Positions 27,002-35,675 of a stretch of 52,710 nucleotides of DNA are shown here, piece by piece. Origin of the DNA: Chloroflexota bacterium (GTDB taxonomy: Bacteria; Chloroflexota; Ktedonobacteria; Ktedonobacterales; JACDGC01); the NCBI GenBank assembly GCA_021778805.1, contig JAJYBV010000008.1, forward strand, positions 1 through 52,710, read 5' to 3'. A program made the translations under genes and the position numbers. The notes below the pieces were generated by a model. That model saw only the letters and a list, made by a program, of their open reading frames with translations, was not told the origin of the DNA and ran no database searches. Within the stretch, counting starts at the first letter, position 1, and each line of letters starts with the position of its first letter.

Positions 27002-27862
27002 TTACGGTGAAACACCATTCGCGGCAAAATTATACGGAACCGGTGTAACCAACGGAGTTCCATATTCCAGCCAAATATTTTCACCGCTGTATAGAACTAA
27101 ATTATCGGGGTTACCGGTATATACCTGCCCGTTCACATATACTTTTAATGGATGCTGCGCGTTTATTGGCAGACCAAAAAATTGGGTTGCGGTAAGATCA
27201 GGCGGCCCGGCCGGAATTGTATTTGCCGGATTTTTTGCCCAAACGGCAATAAAGTCTCCAAGCAAATACTTGCCGTTTGTTTGTGGCGTTTCAATGTGCA
27301 CCGTTCCCGATGCATTGTGCGTGTGCAGCCAATATAAGCAATTCGATTGAATGCCAACTTCAGCCGGAATTGGCTCATTCTTCCCATTTACATAAATTTG
27401 CACATTTGCATGATAGTGCATTGCTGTGCCTTCCGTTGCCATGCACTGAATGGCAGAGCCATATCCACCGGCAGGCATAACACCCACTTGAATATTCCCT
27501 TTTGTCGCAGTTGGAATTACCGGTGCATGTGTATAATTATAAATCCAAACACCAAGTAAAAGCGCCACCAAAACCACAGCGCCTATAGAAGCTGCCCGGC
27601 CAAACAACTGCTGCTGTTTAGCGCGCCGGATCTTTTGTGCGCGAACTGCGCGCTGTGTTTGAATCATTTCCTGGCGTGAATTACGGCGTTGATCTCTTTT
27701 GGAAACAAACTGCGGTTCACTTTTTTCTGCAGTTTCCTGCTTTGTAGCAGAGGAGTTTGCGGCCGCCACAGAAGGTTTTGGCATAGCCGGCGTTTTTTGC
27801 GCATTGGGTTGATTTGGTTTCACTGAATTGGCCGAAGTAATTTTCTTCGATTTACTTGACAT
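27002..27862 (-). CDS. Membrane-anchored extracytoplasmic protein with HYH and LHTH motifs
   Basis: A 286-residue protein. Residues 1-85 are polar and Lys/Arg/Gln-rich and look cytoplasmic. A single membrane helix (about 90-112, GAVVLVALLLGVWIYNYT) follows, so the rest is outside. The outer domain has MHYHANVQIYVNG near residue 145 and CLYWLHTHNASGTVHIETP near 180, plus two Cys that could form a disulfide. I recall similar HYH/LHTH proteins in Chloroflexota, Actinobacteria and archaea, but know no established function. The His-rich motifs suggest metal binding. The ATG at 27862 is chosen. It lies upstream of purC, 37 bases apart. Confidence 0.8.
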   Translation of the reverse strand: MSSKSKKITSANSVKPNQPNAQKTPAMPKPSVAAANSSATKQETAEKSEPQFVSKRDQRRNSRQEMIQTQRAVRAQKIRRAKQQQLFGRAASIGAVVLVALLLGVWIYNYTHAPVIPTATKGNIQVGVMPAGGYGSAIQCMATEGTAMHYHANVQIYVNGKNEPIPAEVGIQSNCLYWLHTHNASGTVHIETPQTNGKYLLGDFIAVWAKNPANTIPAGPPDLTATQFFGLPINAQHPLKVYVNGQVYTGNPDNLVLYSGENIWLEYGTPLVTPVPYNFAANGVSP

Positions 27863-28101
27863 AATTAAGAACTTTCTAGTATCCTTAAATAAAATGAACC
27901 TGTCTGGCCTTCCGCATAGGCAAACCTATAGCGAATTTTTGAGCTTTTCTTTCAGCTATTTTAATAGATGTATTGTACCATGTTTTTCGCGATGTTTGCG
28001 CCGGAATCTGCCCTTCAAACATATAGAACAGCAAACATTTTTCTTTGCGGTTTAAACAAAGCAAAATGAAAACAAGGTAGAATAAATCACTCATGTTAGC
28101 T

Positions 28102-28120
28102 TATCCTATACAATAGGATA
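28102..28120. promoter_or_regulatory. Operator-like palindrome upstream of the GlcD-like gene
   Basis: The perfect TATCCTAT - ACA - ATAGGATA lies in the 350-bp gap between divergent genes. A second hairpin, TCTTGCGTT (28146-28154) / AACGCAAGA (28160-28168), lies closer to the start codon at 28213. Both could be protein-binding or leader structures for the flavoprotein gene. Confidence 0.45.
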
Positions 28121-28212
28121 TGGGTTGGAAATAGCGTCGGCGCAATCTTGCGTTGCAATAACGCAAGAAAGGTAAATATGCGCGGCAAAGAAAGGCGTAT
28201 GCTTGTGAAACT

Positions 28213-29661
28213 ATGACAAATTCTCTCAATACATTCTTCCAATTAGTGCAGCAGAAACTTATGGATAAGGTAACGCAAGATGAAACTTTGCGAATTGCGC
28301 ATAAGATCGAGCAAATGATTCCATACTGCGTTATATATCCTGAAACTGAAAGCGATATCCAGGTCATACTTCACTATGCACAGGAATTTCATGCGGCAGT
28401 AACGCCATGGGGAAGCGGATTATTTATGGATTTGGGATATTCATTGCAACGATATGATGTGTGTGTTGATCTTTCCCAAATGACATCTATTATTTCCTAT
28501 AACACCGAAAATCAATGCATTTCGGTAGCCGCCGGAGTACCATTGCGAAACATACAAAGGTATCTCAGCCGTATTGGGCGGGCGCTGCCATTCGAGATTA
28601 CGCATTCACTCAACGCAACAGCCGGCGGATTGGTAGCCGCTGGCATGTATGAGATTGAGCAAGGTTTATATGGAGGATTGCGCGCCGCGCTGCAAGAAAT
28701 ACAGCTCATTGATGCTTCGGGCATACTTTATTCAACTGCAACCTATAAGTCGATCCTGATGGGCGGTTTAAGTATAAATGAAATGTGCATTGGGTCACTG
28801 GGAACATTGGGAATTATAACAACTATAACATTGCGCACGATTCCTGAGCCTTTGCATGAACTATACATCCTTATCGGATTTCCAACTTTAACTGCAATAC
28901 AATATTTTATCCGGCACATCAGCAAAATTGCCGGCGGGCAATTTTCGATGATATTCTGCTGCCGTGAAGGCATATTCAGCGCCGCAGCAGAAGTATTTGG
29001 CGAGGATTATTCCGCCGAAATGGATGAAGCAGAGGTATTTTGTGTTATCAAAATGCCCGAACGCCAAGATATATCGAACGAGGAAGCACATTTCGGCAAA
29101 GATCCGCAATTTACCAGCAGCCAAAACTCCGCGCGGATCTTTTTTGAAGCGCAGCACACCGGAGCATCATTCATCTTAAATATTGGCGCAGAGGCGGGTA
29201 ATGAGATATGGAGTGAATTAGCTGCTTTTACCAAGCTGCCTAAATCCGCAAACACTATAGCATTATTACACATAACAGTAACATCAACAGATATTGTTCG
29301 GCTGGTAGATGGCGCGCAAGATGTTTGCCGGGAGTATGGATTGAACTGTTATTGGCTGGCAGATGGCGCTGCCGGGAATGTGTGGCTGCTCATATTTGAT
29401 CCTACCGCAGACAATACGCATGAAAGTGAAAAATCCGAGGAACTTCGGGGATATTTATTATCACTGCACACCTATTTATCAACACGCTGGCATAACGTTC
29501 GCGTGTTATGGATACGAGATCGCTGGAAAAACGCTATTGCATTATGGAAAAACGCATCCCCATGGCTCGATATGTTACGAACATTGAAACGCCAGCGAGA
29601 TCCACAAAACATACTTAATCCGGGCAAGTTATTTCGCGAAGAGAAAGATCCGGCAAAGTAG
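28213..29661 (+). CDS. FAD-binding oxidoreductase, glycolate oxidase GlcD-like
   Basis: A 482-residue flavoprotein of the PCMH/VAO family. The FAD-binding half has YPETESDIQVILHYAQ, the AAVTPWGSGLFMDLGYS pyrophosphate loop, AAGVPLRNIQRYLSRIGRALPFE and NATAGGLVAAGMYEIEQGLYGGLRAALQEIQLIDASG. The C-terminal half is the cap domain, ending in the typical LKRQRDPQNILNPGKLF. Such enzymes oxidise 2-hydroxy acids to keto acids. The normal substrate cannot be inferred and no GlcE or GlcF partner is adjacent. The ribosome-binding site before the ATG at 28213 is weak. An 816-bp gene-free stretch follows. Confidence 0.9.
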   Translation: MTNSLNTFFQLVQQKLMDKVTQDETLRIAHKIEQMIPYCVIYPETESDIQVILHYAQEFHAAVTPWGSGLFMDLGYSLQRYDVCVDLSQMTSIISYNTENQCISVAAGVPLRNIQRYLSRIGRALPFEITHSLNATAGGLVAAGMYEIEQGLYGGLRAALQEIQLIDASGILYSTATYKSILMGGLSINEMCIGSLGTLGIITTITLRTIPEPLHELYILIGFPTLTAIQYFIRHISKIAGGQFSMIFCCREGIFSAAAEVFGEDYSAEMDEAEVFCVIKMPERQDISNEEAHFGKDPQFTSSQNSARIFFEAQHTGASFILNIGAEAGNEIWSELAAFTKLPKSANTIALLHITVTSTDIVRLVDGAQDVCREYGLNCYWLADGAAGNVWLLIFDPTADNTHESEKSEELRGYLLSLHTYLSTRWHNVRVLWIRDRWKNAIALWKNASPWLDMLRTLKRQRDPQNILNPGKLFREEKDPAK

Positions 29662-29914
29662 CGCAAAATTTATTCATCCACAATGAGGATATACAAACCG
29701 AAACGAAACACAAGAAAACTGAACATGATATTTGAGCAATGAGAAACGCCAAAGCAAAAAAATTCAGAGCAAATCTTTCATCATCATTTTCGAAGAAAAA
29801 TAAAAGCAAAAAAAATTATTTCGGATAAACTTAACAATAAAATCATACATTTTAGCCTAAAATCTGCTAATGATAATTACCCTTATCATAAACACGTAAT
29901 TTTATCTAAATTCG

Positions 29915-29970
29915 GTACAATGTTCTATATTAGAATATATATGCTATTTTCTTATAAGAAAACGTTGTAC
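29915..29970. promoter_or_regulatory. Nested palindromes in the 29662-30477 gene-free stretch
   Basis: The 816-bp gap between the flavoprotein and the membrane protein is AT-rich, and I see no gene, tRNA or mobile element in it. It does hold an imperfect inverted repeat GTACAATGTT (29915-29924) / AACGTTGTAC (29961-29970) and, inside it, the perfect 16-bp palindrome TTTTCTTATAAGAAAA (29947-29962). These look like operator sites or the remains of a lost gene's control region. Confidence 0.4.
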
Positions 29971-30477
29971 ACAAGCAGAACTGGCAGATTGAGGTTCGCA
30001 TATTGAATTTTGAATCTGCTTGCCTTGATTGCCTAAAAATTGCAGAGGTAAGATTATAGGAAATGGTTTTTGCTTCAGGTTAGGCTTTATTTGGGTATTA
30101 TCCAGCTGTGACTAGATTTATTTGCGCTGGTTCGTTGAATTAAGTTTGCTTTGCAATTTTTCCTAGCGCACACCGTGTTTGTGATTTTTTTGATCAACCG
30201 AAATTATCTCAATACAATAATAATATATAAATACTCAACATGCTTGTGTCCGTAGCTGTTACCTCAATGTCTATTGAATGTGATTGATCTTCTTCAAAAT
30301 GAGATGATACTGTGAAACAGATTATCTATAATAACACCAAAAGGATCCTGCATCTACACTTCTTGTGAATAAGTAACAATAAAGTCATCCGACATCATAG
30401 CGAGCACATATCAAGATTGCTTGAAGTTGAGATGAATGACTTATTTTTACTGTAATACGATGCAGCTGGAGGATATT

Positions 30478-31911
30478 ATGTTAAATAAAGCTAAATTTAC
30501 TGTTCCTGAAATGGATATCTCACCATTAGAAGGCCGTTTTGCCTGGCTAACGCCACGAAGACTTCTTCTTTTTACCATTGCTTGGCTCTCCCTTTTTGCT
30601 GCCATAAGCATCTTGTACTCCAATCCATTCCAATCCGAAACAAGCGCTCAAGCGGCGCCGGATTATGGCAAAGTTATGTTCTTGCATGGGCTGCTCATTG
30701 GGATGGTTGGTTTACTTTCTCTGCTTACGTGCAATATTCTGTGCATTCGCTTGCGGCATACGCAGATCTGGCTGATTTTTGGCGTCCTGGCAGCCACAAT
30801 TCTTTCCGGATTAGGCGGGTTATTTGACAGTAAAATCCCTGGGGCGGAAGTGCCTATGTGGATACAGATCCTAAGTTTTTTTGCTCTGGATGAAATTTTG
30901 ATTGTGCTTATAATCGGAATGATTCAAGAATTCCGCTCCACCCCGGCCGCGCGCACACTCCCGTATATAAGCGCATTCTTTGCCGCTATTGCCATGTTTG
31001 GCTCAGCAATCATGGGACATTTAGCTGGGTGGATTATGGAGTTTGGCTGGAACACGCCGTCAATCATCAAAAGCTATGCGACGTTTGCCGGAACAGGCTC
31101 ACAAGATGAATTTACCGGCGCATTGGTAGGTTCTCACTCCCATGAAATGGTTGTTGGCGTTATTGCCATGATCATTATTCTTGTTGCACAACATTTCGGA
31201 TATGACCAATTGAAGAATGTTTCCAGAGTCTTTGCGCGTATAGGTGTTGGAATGGTTGCCATTGGTGTAATCATTATGACAGGTATCTATCTATACGCTG
31301 GGTTTTCAACTTGGTCTCCTCCAAATTGGTTCTCTAATGGGGCAAATGGTATTGCCAGTGACGATGTTATAACTGGCATTTTGGTAATGGGTGGCGGACT
31401 AGTTATTTTTTCTGCATTCATTATTGCAAAATTGGTTCACACACCATTACGCCTTGCTATGCTGACTTCATGGGTTTTAACTTTTGCTACTGTCGTTATT
31501 GCAGGTTATGCAATTGAAATGCACACAAATTTTTTTGGCGCAGGAGATCCGTCTGCTGCAGGCGCCGCCAATGATGCTGTTTTTACTTGGCTGCATCAGG
31601 ATATTGGGCTGTTTCTGCTTCCTGCGTTGGTGCTGGTAATGCTTGCTGTTGAGCGAATGGCGCACAAATCTTCACCGGAATATATTGGTGTTATAACCAT
31701 GTTTGGAACAATTGTAACATTCATTGGCAGTATGTTCTTTGTTTTTGTTAATCCGGTGATTTTTGGACGAGCCTTCTATCTAACTAGTATAGGATTAGTA
31801 ATAGTTGGCGTTGCTCTTTTTGAAACACTGCGCTGGGGCATTACAGAAGCTCGAACTGGAACTTCCTTAACTATAATCCAAGGCAGCATATCCAAAGAAA
31901 CGTCATCCTAA
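30478..31911 (+). CDS. Polytopic membrane protein with conserved-looking histidines, function unknown
   Basis: A 477-residue protein with about 12 hydrophobic segments. His residues sit in or near helices: KVMFLHGLLIGM, MGHLAGWI, VGSHSHEMVVGV, EMHTNFFG and FTWLHQDIGLFLLPAL. The overall shape and spaced His recall haem-copper oxidase subunit I-like or other haem-binding membrane proteins, but I do not see the full oxidase signature and assign no function. The ATG at 30478 has GGAGG five bases upstream. No cytochrome or subunit II gene is adjacent. It is convergent with the DUF711 gene. Confidence 0.82.
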   Translation: MLNKAKFTVPEMDISPLEGRFAWLTPRRLLLFTIAWLSLFAAISILYSNPFQSETSAQAAPDYGKVMFLHGLLIGMVGLLSLLTCNILCIRLRHTQIWLIFGVLAATILSGLGGLFDSKIPGAEVPMWIQILSFFALDEILIVLIIGMIQEFRSTPAARTLPYISAFFAAIAMFGSAIMGHLAGWIMEFGWNTPSIIKSYATFAGTGSQDEFTGALVGSHSHEMVVGVIAMIIILVAQHFGYDQLKNVSRVFARIGVGMVAIGVIIMTGIYLYAGFSTWSPPNWFSNGANGIASDDVITGILVMGGGLVIFSAFIIAKLVHTPLRLAMLTSWVLTFATVVIAGYAIEMHTNFFGAGDPSAAGAANDAVFTWLHQDIGLFLLPALVLVMLAVERMAHKSSPEYIGVITMFGTIVTFIGSMFFVFVNPVIFGRAFYLTSIGLVIVGVALFETLRWGITEARTGTSLTIIQGSISKETSS

Positions 31912-32023
31912 TACCAATCCTTCACAATTTCATGCCCTGTTTGCATAGATTGCGTCATTCCGGCAATTGAGCAAGCGAGTTTATGATACCGATTTCACAT
32001 ACAAGTTTGAAAACTGAAAACAG

Positions 32024-33220
32024 TTACAACTTGACTATGGGAGTTGGATACAGCCAAGGAGAATCAAACACCGCAATCTCATTGTCTTGCTTGCCTGGTA
32101 TCGGCATGAGCCTCGCCGATAGCGGTTTACGATGTTTCAGGGAAAGCGCCGCCACATCCAGCAATGTGGCGGCAATTTTCTCCGGGGCGGCGTTGCCTGC
32201 AATGGGGATAGTGTCTAAGCCGGATCCGCAGACCGTTGATAACAGCTCTAATGTTTGCAGCGATACAGTTGCATCAGCAATGCGCGCGGCAATGCCAGCG
32301 TCTTCCAGCGCGGGCAAAAATATCCCGTTATAGCCGCATGTTTTCAGTGTGGCGCCGGCTCCTTTTATCGCGCTGGTAATTTGCGCCAGCGCAGCTATCG
32401 AACCCGCGGCGCCAAATGCCCCTAACCCCATTGCTTCAATGGCGTAGGCAATACTTTCCTCTCCGTTTGGCGCTGGGGAAAGATCCAAGCCATAATATTC
32501 CACTTGGTTCTTTGCGGCATATTCTTGGGCAATTGCTTCAATATCCCTGCCGATTGTTTCAAAAAACAGCTGGATATCATCGGAGCAGTGCGCCAAAAAT
32601 GTATCTGCATCGGGATATGTTTCTTTCGTTTGCAGAATAGTGTCTTGCAGCGCCGCGACACTTTGCAGTCCGATAGAGAATCCCCAAGTTGAATCGGGAT
32701 GAAACGCTGCGGGGAAAAACGGCCCATACAGCGGGCAGTTAGCAGTCATTGCAAAGCGCATATTGCCGATTCCCTCGGAAGTCATCTTGCTGAGATCCAG
32801 CATAACCTGTGCAGTTGGCAGCGCTGCGGCGGCATTGAGGCCAAACTCAGTAGATGCTATTTGTACGGTTGCGTTAAGCGCAGGGCAATTTGCAAGGATA
32901 CGCGGCAGTGATTGGATATATTCCAAAGGAAAAGAGGATTCATCTGCCAGCGCCGGCCCCAAAGAGAGATAGGAAATTCCGGTTTCGCTCAGCCATTTTT
33001 GCAATTGTTCGGTATACGCAATAATATCAACCGTTTTGGCGGGCGCCAAATCAGTGAATAATGGTCTGGTAGAAACGCGCAATGTTTGTATTTCATAGCC
33101 TCGCGCAGAATATACTTGTTCGATGACTTGCGCCATCTCAGCTGCCCGCGCAATTGCGTCAAACGTTAGCGGGTGCGGCTGCCCCACACCAATAGTGATT
33201 GTTCGAATACGTATTGTCAT
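32024..33220 (-). CDS. DUF711 (UPF0210) family protein
   Basis: A 398-residue protein of the DUF711 family, which has a glycyl-radical-enzyme-like barrel fold but no proven activity. Recognisable parts are IRTITIGVGQPHPL at the N terminus, TRPLFTDL, YLSLGPAL, NMRFAMTANCPLYGPFFPAAFH, and the C-terminal FLPALEDAGIAARIADATVSLQTLELLSTVCGSGLDTIPIAG. The ATG at 33220 with AGGAGAG upstream is a better start than one at 33268. It follows csx15 by 109 bases on the same strand. The gap contains a possible RNA structure, and membership of the cmr operon is doubtful. Confidence 0.92.
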   Translation of the reverse strand: MTIRIRTITIGVGQPHPLTFDAIARAAEMAQVIEQVYSARGYEIQTLRVSTRPLFTDLAPAKTVDIIAYTEQLQKWLSETGISYLSLGPALADESSFPLEYIQSLPRILANCPALNATVQIASTEFGLNAAAALPTAQVMLDLSKMTSEGIGNMRFAMTANCPLYGPFFPAAFHPDSTWGFSIGLQSVAALQDTILQTKETYPDADTFLAHCSDDIQLFFETIGRDIEAIAQEYAAKNQVEYYGLDLSPAPNGEESIAYAIEAMGLGAFGAAGSIAALAQITSAIKGAGATLKTCGYNGIFLPALEDAGIAARIADATVSLQTLELLSTVCGSGLDTIPIAGNAAPEKIAATLLDVAALSLKHRKPLSARLMPIPGKQDNEIAVFDSPWLYPTPIVKL

Positions 33221-33240
33221 TGCTTTAAAATCTCTCCTAG

Positions 33241-33304
33241 CCGGGCAATCATGATGTTTTGCCGCCAAAGACGGCGCATAGTTTTATTGTGTCACCTTGC
33301 CCGG
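33241..33304 (-). promoter_or_regulatory. Potential structured leader of the DUF711 gene
   Basis: On the minus strand, CCGGGCAA (33304-33297) can pair with TTGCCCGG (33248-33241), enclosing a 48-base loop that contains a smaller hairpin (CGCC..GGCG). The outer stem ends just before the AGGAGAG ribosome-binding site, a position from which it could control initiation. It matches no riboswitch class I recognise. Confidence 0.35.
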
Positions 33305-33329
33305 TTCGAGATCCAGCGATGTTTTTTAT

Positions 33330-33713
33330 TCAGTAGCGCCTCATTCGCGCTTGTTCGCGAATTGCTTGCAAATTTATAATTTCTGCAATCTCAAATTGCA
33401 GTGGGATACTTCCGGCAATTGGCCGAACACGAATAATTGCCGGAAAATAGCCTATGCGTCCATGCAATTCAGCTATAAGCGCCAGCGCCGCAGACACAAG
33501 CCCTGGTGGATTCACAAGCAGCGGAAGTGTTTGCCACTCTTCCGAAGAAAAACCAATAGAATCAATTGCTTGAACTATTTGCTTATCCAGCGGATTAGAT
33601 TGATCAATCTGCATTTGCAGTGTTTGAATATTTTCAATCGAGCTGCCTGAAAGCTGCTCAATCTGCCCAAGCTGTTCCGGTGTAAGTGGGTGCGCAAAGT
33701 TTAGGATGTGCAT
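33330..33713 (-). CDS. csx15: CRISPR-associated protein Csx15, candidate ring nuclease
   Basis: A 127-residue protein that fits the Csx15 family in length and motifs: ILNFAHPLTPEQLGQIEQLSG at the N terminus, WQTLPLLVNPPGLVSAALALIAELHGRIGYFP in the middle, and EIAEIINLQAIREQARMRR at the end. Csx15 is associated with type III systems and has been proposed to bind or cleave cyclic oligoadenylate, limiting the response. Its start lies 9 bases after the CARF-RelE stop with AAGGA upstream, so it is probably translated together with that effector, which fits a signal off-switch or antidote role. Confidence 0.85.
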   Translation of the reverse strand: MHILNFAHPLTPEQLGQIEQLSGSSIENIQTLQMQIDQSNPLDKQIVQAIDSIGFSSEEWQTLPLLVNPPGLVSAALALIAELHGRIGYFPAIIRVRPIAGSIPLQFEIAEIINLQAIREQARMRRY

Positions 33714-33722
33714 AGTGAATCC

Positions 33723-34835
33723 TTAATACCGATCATTAATGTCATGAGGGCCAATATCTATAAGCATTAATTTACCATTTTGCGGTTGGCAAATGATACG
33801 AGCGCCGTTATTAACGCGAAAATGATCTAATGGTTTACTATTATATACTTTATTTTCATAGCGATCATAAAGAATACCTCCGGCTTTTCCACCTTTTAAT
33901 GCAACAGTGTTCCCGTTACTCTCCTCTAATTTAACGCTAATCATTGCTAAATCTTCTTGAATTTTAATTTTTCTTGTAGTTTCCTGATTCCGAAATTCTT
34001 TAATAAATGTGGAATCATATTCTAATCTTGGAAATTTTAAAAGTTCCTTAGTGTAAATTGAATTGCGAATTTGCCGCCATACGATTTCCCCCCAGCTAGA
34101 AGCAAATGCTTGATTATCAACAGATTCATATAAAGTTGGAGCTAATCCTTGTAAATCGTTAAGATTTACATTCCCTTTGCCATCAACCATAATTGCTAAC
34201 TGCACTTTATATTTGCTAATGGCTTCTTCATCAATTTTAATTGGTAATCGCGGAATACTAATCGGCAAAGTTGTGCCTTCAAAAACATAGATTATTTCAT
34301 CGGCATAAAACATGCCAAACGCAGCTAAATATCCTTGAATAGATTTAATTGACGCCACTAAATTAAAAAGAATAGGATATTTAAGATCTTGATAACCTGG
34401 CAAAATTTCTTGCAAATCATTGAGAAGATTTTTTATCCCTTCTTCAAAATCCTCAAGCGATATCATTGAAAGTTTTTTTGGTATAATAATTTGGACATTT
34501 TTCATTCCACGGCTTCTAAGAAAATCCTCAGTAAACTGTGCGCAAGCTTTACCAACTGCAGTATCGGTAGCAATAAGAATATGAATATCTCTTGCATAAT
34601 CATTTGGGGTTATAATACCCTCGTAAATAGCAAAAATCCCATTTAATTCTGCACTGCTTTTGCGAATAATATCAACATTAGCCTGAGTAAATTCTTGTTG
34701 TTTTTGCTTTAAATACTGCTCAATCTTAATCTTTGTTTCCTGCGCTAATTCACCTTTATTAAGATCTTCATTTGCAATTATTTTGTCTTTTGTTAATAAA
34801 CTAGCGCCAATAGTTGAAACAACTACTTTCGGCAT
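33723..34835 (-). CDS. CARF-RelE fusion, cyclic-oligoadenylate-activated mRNA interferase (Cami1-like)
   Basis: A 370-residue protein. Residues 1 to about 170 form a CARF domain: PKVVVSTIGASLLTK as the first strand and nucleotide loop, then a Rossmann-like core. A middle linker/winged region follows. Residues about 275-370 look like a RelE/ParE toxin: YDSTFIKEFRN, then SKPLDHFRVNNGARII, then LIDIGPHDINDRY with the terminal His and Tyr typical of these RNases. The architecture matches Cami1-type effectors, where signal binding releases ribosome-dependent mRNA cleavage. Two starts are possible, ATG 34835 (GAGG upstream) and ATG 34847 (GGAG upstream). Base use is more AT-rich than the cas3 region, suggesting a separate origin. 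Confidence 0.85.
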   Translation of the reverse strand: MPKVVVSTIGASLLTKDKIIANEDLNKGELAQETKIKIEQYLKQKQQEFTQANVDIIRKSSAELNGIFAIYEGIITPNDYARDIHILIATDTAVGKACAQFTEDFLRSRGMKNVQIIIPKKLSMISLEDFEEGIKNLLNDLQEILPGYQDLKYPILFNLVASIKSIQGYLAAFGMFYADEIIYVFEGTTLPISIPRLPIKIDEEAISKYKVQLAIMVDGKGNVNLNDLQGLAPTLYESVDNQAFASSWGEIVWRQIRNSIYTKELLKFPRLEYDSTFIKEFRNQETTRKIKIQEDLAMISVKLEESNGNTVALKGGKAGGILYDRYENKVYNSKPLDHFRVNNGARIICQPQNGKLMLIDIGPHDINDRY

Positions 34836-34895
34836 TGAATTCCTCATTATTATTCTCCAGTAAAATAGAAATATTCTAGGAAATGCGTACTCAAT

Positions 34896-35675
34896 TTATT
34901 TTATGGAACAATTTGCAATTGTTCCTCTGCCATATCCGCTGGATGTTTTTGCGCCAATACCTTCTTGCTGAATTGCCTCAGTTAAAAGCTCTTTAGAACA
35001 TTTTCGCCAAGCCTCTGGTCCTGTTAATGCTACGTGAAATGTTCCATGCACACTTAAAAATGAAATCGGCACAGGGCTGTCAAAGTCACCGGGCGATATA
35101 TTTTCACCGCTGTAATACTTTTGGTGATGGGGTGTCATTATATCTTCGATTATGTCAAAATCCGCTGGATCTGGTAAAGCGTCATGAAATGTTATAAAAC
35201 CTGATTCATCACTTGAGCCAAACAAAATTTTGCGAACTTGCTGATCTTGTGCGCCATTAAATGTAATTGAATTACTCGTGAAATGGGCAGTTAGCCCTTT
35301 CAGCGCCGATCCCGGAATATATGGCACACCATAGGTATGATGCAATGTTAAACCGGTTTCTGTAACACTTTCATTTCCTAAACCAATAATCATTCGGCCG
35401 CTAATAGTACATAAATAGCATGAAGTGTCAGCTAATTGCCGCAACGCCACATGCCAGCGATGAAAATATTGCTTATAAGCGTCTTTATTTCCCTTTATGT
35501 TTGCCACATTTTTCAGATGCTTGCTAAAAGCAGACGCATCTTCGGAAATAGGTTCACCCGCCTTATTTTGTTCTTTTAAATATCGATCGAAATACAAACC
35601 AGGATGATCGGCGTTTTGAGGATCGATATAATTTTCTAAAGCATTACGAATAGCAATTTGAGTTTTATTTGCCAT
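34896..35675 (-). CDS. cmr6: Type III-B effector RAMP subunit Cmr6
   Basis: A 259-residue RAMP protein that caps the Cmr backbone at the crRNA 3' end. It has the Cmr6 pattern TGLTLHHTYGVPYIPGSALKGL, ILFGSSDESGFITFHDALPD, DIMTPHHQKYYSG and the glycine-rich loop GIGAKTSSGYGRG near the C terminus. The ATG at 35675 lies inside the last codons of cmr5, with AAGGGGAG upstream, so the two are translationally coupled. It is the last core Cmr gene, followed by the CARF-RelE effector after 48-60 bases. Confidence 0.93.
   Translation of the reverse strand: MANKTQIAIRNALENYIDPQNADHPGLYFDRYLKEQNKAGEPISEDASAFSKHLKNVANIKGNKDAYKQYFHRWHVALRQLADTSCYLCTISGRMIIGLGNESVTETGLTLHHTYGVPYIPGSALKGLTAHFTSNSITFNGAQDQQVRKILFGSSDESGFITFHDALPDPADFDIIEDIMTPHHQKYYSGENISPGDFDSPVPISFLSVHGTFHVALTGPEAWRKCSKELLTEAIQQEGIGAKTSSGYGRGTIANCSIK

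Noticed and set aside
30190-30197. FNR-like half sites (TTGATCAA)
   Set aside because: The halves are directly joined, without the 4-base spacing of an FNR site, so it is only a short palindrome.
29662-30477. A tRNA or attachment site in the long gap
   Set aside because: No cloverleaf, no TPsiC-type word with a matching acceptor stem, no integrase and no flanking direct repeat were seen.
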